Source: Pseudomonas sp. | Lineage (GTDB): Bacteria > Pseudomonadota > Gammaproteobacteria > Pseudomonadales > Pseudomonadaceae | NCBI GenBank assembly: GCA_030654635.1 | Contig: JAURXE010000416.1 | Coordinates: 1-7,791, forward strand | DNA: 7,791 nucleotides | Direction: 5' to 3' | Part shown: in pieces, positions 5,636 through 7,791 of the stretch | How the letters are laid out: each line of letters begins with the position of its first letter | Numbering within the stretch: position 1 is the stretch's first letter | Notes under the pieces: generated by a model | The model's input: the letters and a program-made list of their open reading frames with translations, nothing else | The model's database searches: none | Told to the model about the DNA's origin: nothing | Program-made: the position numbers and the translations under genes

Positions 5636-7791
5636 GTTTAATAACCAACTGCTGGATCGTTTCGAGCAACAAGGATTCCTGATACGGCTTACCCAAGTAC
5701 TCGTTGACGCCAATCGACATAGCTCGATCCCGGTGTTTGCTACCGGTACGCGAGGTAATCATGATGATTGGCAGGTCTTTAAGGCGTTCATCGTGACGCA
5801 CCAGGGTGGCCACTTCGAAACCGTCCATGCGCGGCATTTCGATGTCCAGCAGCATGATGTCCGGCTTGCGCTCCTGCAATTGCGCGATGGCATCGACGCC
5901 GTCTTTGGCGGTCATCACGTTCATGCCGTTACGCTCAAGCAGACGACTGGTCACCTTGCGTACCGTGACCGAGTCATCGACCACCATCACCAACACCGGC
6001 CGATCCGCTTCAACCTCAGGGGTTGCAGTGGAAGCCCCAGCCAAACGCGGCTGCAGTTGCGACAACAGATGGGCATGCAAGACCCGAATGGTCGCCAGCA
6101 GGTCGAGAATGATCACCACACGACCGTCGCCAAGGATGGTCGCACCCGACACTCCGTGCACGCCGGCGAACTGCGGGCCGAGGCTCTTCACCACGATTTC
6201 CCGCGAGCCAGCCAAGCTGTCCACTTGCACTGCCACAGCGTGCTCGTTGGAGCGCACCAAGATGACCGGCAGCGGCAGACTCTGACCTATCAGCTTGGGC
6301 TGCTGACCGTTATTGAGCAGGTCGCCGAGGTATTTCAGCTCATAGGTCTGCCCGGCGTATTCAAATTTCGGTGCATCCGGGCCGTAATAAGCCTCAAGCT
6401 CATAGGGCGAGACCCGCACGATACCTTCAATGGTGTTCAACGGGATGGCATACAGGTCTTCACCGGACAACACCATCAAGGCGCGGTTGACCGATACGGT
6501 AAAGGGCAGACGTATCAGGAAACGAGTGCCCTCGCCCGGCGTCGACTCGATGCTCATCGAGCCGCCGAGTTGTTTAACTTCGGAGTGGACCACGTCCATG
6601 CCGACGCCACGCCCGGAAATCTGCGTGACCTTCTCCGCCGTGCTGAAACCAGCCTCGAGAATAAACTGCAAGATTTCGTGATCGGACAAATCTGAGTCTG
6701 CATCCAGCATGCCGCGCTCGATGGCTTTACGGCGTACCGCTTCGAGGCGAATACCGCCGCCGTCATCGGCCAGGGTCAGCAGAATGTCGCCACCCTCACG
6801 CCCCAGGGTCAGGCGAATATTGCCGACCTCGGATTTACCCGCAGCGCGGCGCACCTCAGCCGGCTCGATGCCGTGGTCCACGGCGTTGCGCAGCATATGT
6901 TCCAGCGGCGCGACTATGCGCTCCAGCACGGCACGGTCCATTTCGCCGTCGGCGTTACCGACCACAAAGTCGACTTGTTTGTTCAGTTCACCAGCCACCT
7001 GGCGCACGATCCGCCGCAGCCGTGGTACCAGCCGGTCGAAAGGCACCATGCGGGTGCGCATCAGGCCTTCCTGCAGTTCGGTGTTGACCCGCGCCTGTTG
7101 CAGCAACAGGGTTTCCGCATCGCGGTTACGCGCGGCCAGGGTTTCCTTCAGGTCGAGCAAGTCGGAGGCCGACTCGAACAGTGCCCGCGACAGCTGTTGC
7201 AGCTGCGAGTGGCGGTCCATTTCCAGTGGGTCAAAATCTTCATAACCGACCCGCTCAGCTTCTTCCTGATAACGGCTGAGAATCTGTGCCTGGGTTTCGG
7301 TATCGAGACGGCGCAACTGGTCACGCACCCGGTCGATGGTGGCTTCCATCTCGCCGAGGGTGAAACTCACATCGCTGACCTGTTGTTCAACCCGACCGCG
7401 GAAGATCGAAGTCTCCCCCGCCAGGTTGACCAGGCCTTCCAGTAGATCGGCCGGCACCTTAACCAACTCTTGCGGAGCCCGCCGGGATGCGGCTTCCAAC
7501 GCGGCTTCTTGGGCGCGCCGCACAAAGGGCAACACCTTGGCCACTTCGACTTTGGCCGGCATGGCGCTGGCGGCGATGATCGGCAGGCTAAGTTCGGCAC
7601 GCGGCACCGAGACGCTGGCTGGAGCCTCGATCTCTTCGAGACTCGCTGCAGCCGCTGGCGTAACCGGCACCGCCTCACTGCTGCTATAGAGTTGCTGACG
7701 CAATAGCTCGATTTCGACCTGCAAGCCCTCGAAACCCGACTGCACATCGACGAACAAACTTTCCGGCCAAGGCGCGCCTTGCTGCTGCGCT
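5628..7791 (-). CDS. chpA: ChpA, multidomain CheA-type chemotaxis histidine kinase/response regulator (C-terminal 720 aa; 5' end outside window)
   Basis: The reading frame is open to the right edge, so the apparent TTG at 7757 is not a start. ChpA of P. aeruginosa is about 2,470 aa with many N-terminal phosphotransfer domains; those are off the window. Present in order: an Ala/Pro/Glu-rich linker (about 7791-7490); the P3-like dimerisation region starting at VKVPADLLEGLVNLAGE (near 7470); the HATPase kinase domain with N box HMLRNAVDHG (6899-6870), G1 ADDGGGI (about 6770-6750), G2 GRGVGMDVV (about 6615-6589) and G3 STPGEGT; a CheW-like regulatory domain (from about 6505, VNRALMVLSGEDLYAIPLNTIEGIVRV); and a C-terminal receiver (about 6000-5635). 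The receiver has the acidic pair VVDDS (5978-5973), phospho-acceptor Asp in MLLDIEMP (codon 5846-5844) and Lys in GKPY (codon 5690-5688), so it looks functional. The kinase senses type IV pilus contact through PilJ and phosphorylates PilG and PilH in the cytoplasm. All kinase boxes are intact. The gene overlaps chpB by eight bases. Confidence 0.95.
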   Translation of the reverse strand, partial: AQQQGAPWPESLFVDVQSGFEGLQVEIELLRQQLYSSSEAVPVTPAAAASLEEIEAPASVSVPRAELSLPIIAASAMPAKVEVAKVLPFVRRAQEAALEAASRRAPQELVKVPADLLEGLVNLAGETSIFRGRVEQQVSDVSFTLGEMEATIDRVRDQLRRLDTETQAQILSRYQEEAERVGYEDFDPLEMDRHSQLQQLSRALFESASDLLDLKETLAARNRDAETLLLQQARVNTELQEGLMRTRMVPFDRLVPRLRRIVRQVAGELNKQVDFVVGNADGEMDRAVLERIVAPLEHMLRNAVDHGIEPAEVRRAAGKSEVGNIRLTLGREGGDILLTLADDGGGIRLEAVRRKAIERGMLDADSDLSDHEILQFILEAGFSTAEKVTQISGRGVGMDVVHSEVKQLGGSMSIESTPGEGTRFLIRLPFTVSVNRALMVLSGEDLYAIPLNTIEGIVRVSPYELEAYYGPDAPKFEYAGQTYELKYLGDLLNNGQQPKLIGQSLPLPVILVRSNEHAVAVQVDSLAGSREIVVKSLGPQFAGVHGVSGATILGDGRVVIILDLLATIRVLHAHLLSQLQPRLAGASTATPEVEADRPVLVMVVDDSVTVRKVTSRLLERNGMNVMTAKDGVDAIAQLQERKPDIMLLDIEMPRMDGFEVATLVRHDERLKDLPIIMITSRTGSKHRDRAMSIGVNEYLGKPYQESLLLETIQQLVIKHD

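Noticed and set aside
5610..6695. Long + strand open frame of 361 residues opposite chpA
   Set aside because: It is antisense to the receiver, CheW-like and kinase domains of chpA; its His/Gln-rich translation is typical of a mirrored GC-rich frame.
7755..7757. TTG as the start codon of chpA
   Set aside because: The frame stays open to the window edge with sensible residues, and ChpA proteins are far longer, so the gene is simply cut by the window.

Overview
The window looks like the conserved core chromosome of a Pseudomonas-type gammaproteobacterium. The evidence is the gene order (a Chp chemosensory operon facing rsmE-bioA, with a flavin amine oxidase divergent from bioA), the close match of several proteins to Pseudomonas versions known from memory, and the moderately GC-rich sequence. 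In P. aeruginosa PAO1 I recall the same neighbourhood as chpA-chpB-chpC-chpD-chpE, then rsmE, bioA and a probable amine oxidase gene. No species call is possible from the sequence alone.

Layout from left to right. The C-terminal end of a SulP/SLC26-type anion transporter (STAS domain, + strand) enters at the left edge. A convergent gene (- strand) encodes an exported FAD-dependent amine oxidase family protein. A 156-base divergent intergenic region separates it from bioA (+), which encodes DAPA synthase of biotin biosynthesis. rsmE (+) follows 35 bases later and encodes the 16S rRNA m3U1498 methyltransferase. A short convergent gap holds a GTAG-headed REP-like palindrome. The right-hand half is a - strand operon read from the right edge: chpA (C-terminal 720 residues of a giant CheA-type kinase), chpB (CheB-type methylesterase) and chpC (CheW-type adaptor).

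How the genes work together. ChpA, ChpB and ChpC belong to the Pil-Chp system, which in P. aeruginosa couples the PilJ receptor to type IV pilus twitching motility and cAMP-linked surface sensing. ChpA carries the kinase core, CheW-like domain and C-terminal receiver seen here; ChpB removes methyl groups from the receptor; ChpC is a coupling protein. The chpD and chpE genes that follow chpC in PAO1 are absent here. bioA and rsmE are close enough to share a transcript, and both enzymes use S-adenosylmethionine, BioA as amino donor and RsmE as methyl donor.

I see no prophage, insertion sequence, CRISPR array, tRNA or rRNA, and no convincing undescribed system. The points most worth a second look are the missing chpDE at a junction marked by a REP-like element, a degenerate receiver domain in front of an intact CheB catalytic triad, a Sec-type (not Tat) signal on a flavoprotein, and regularly spaced half-sites upstream of bioA.
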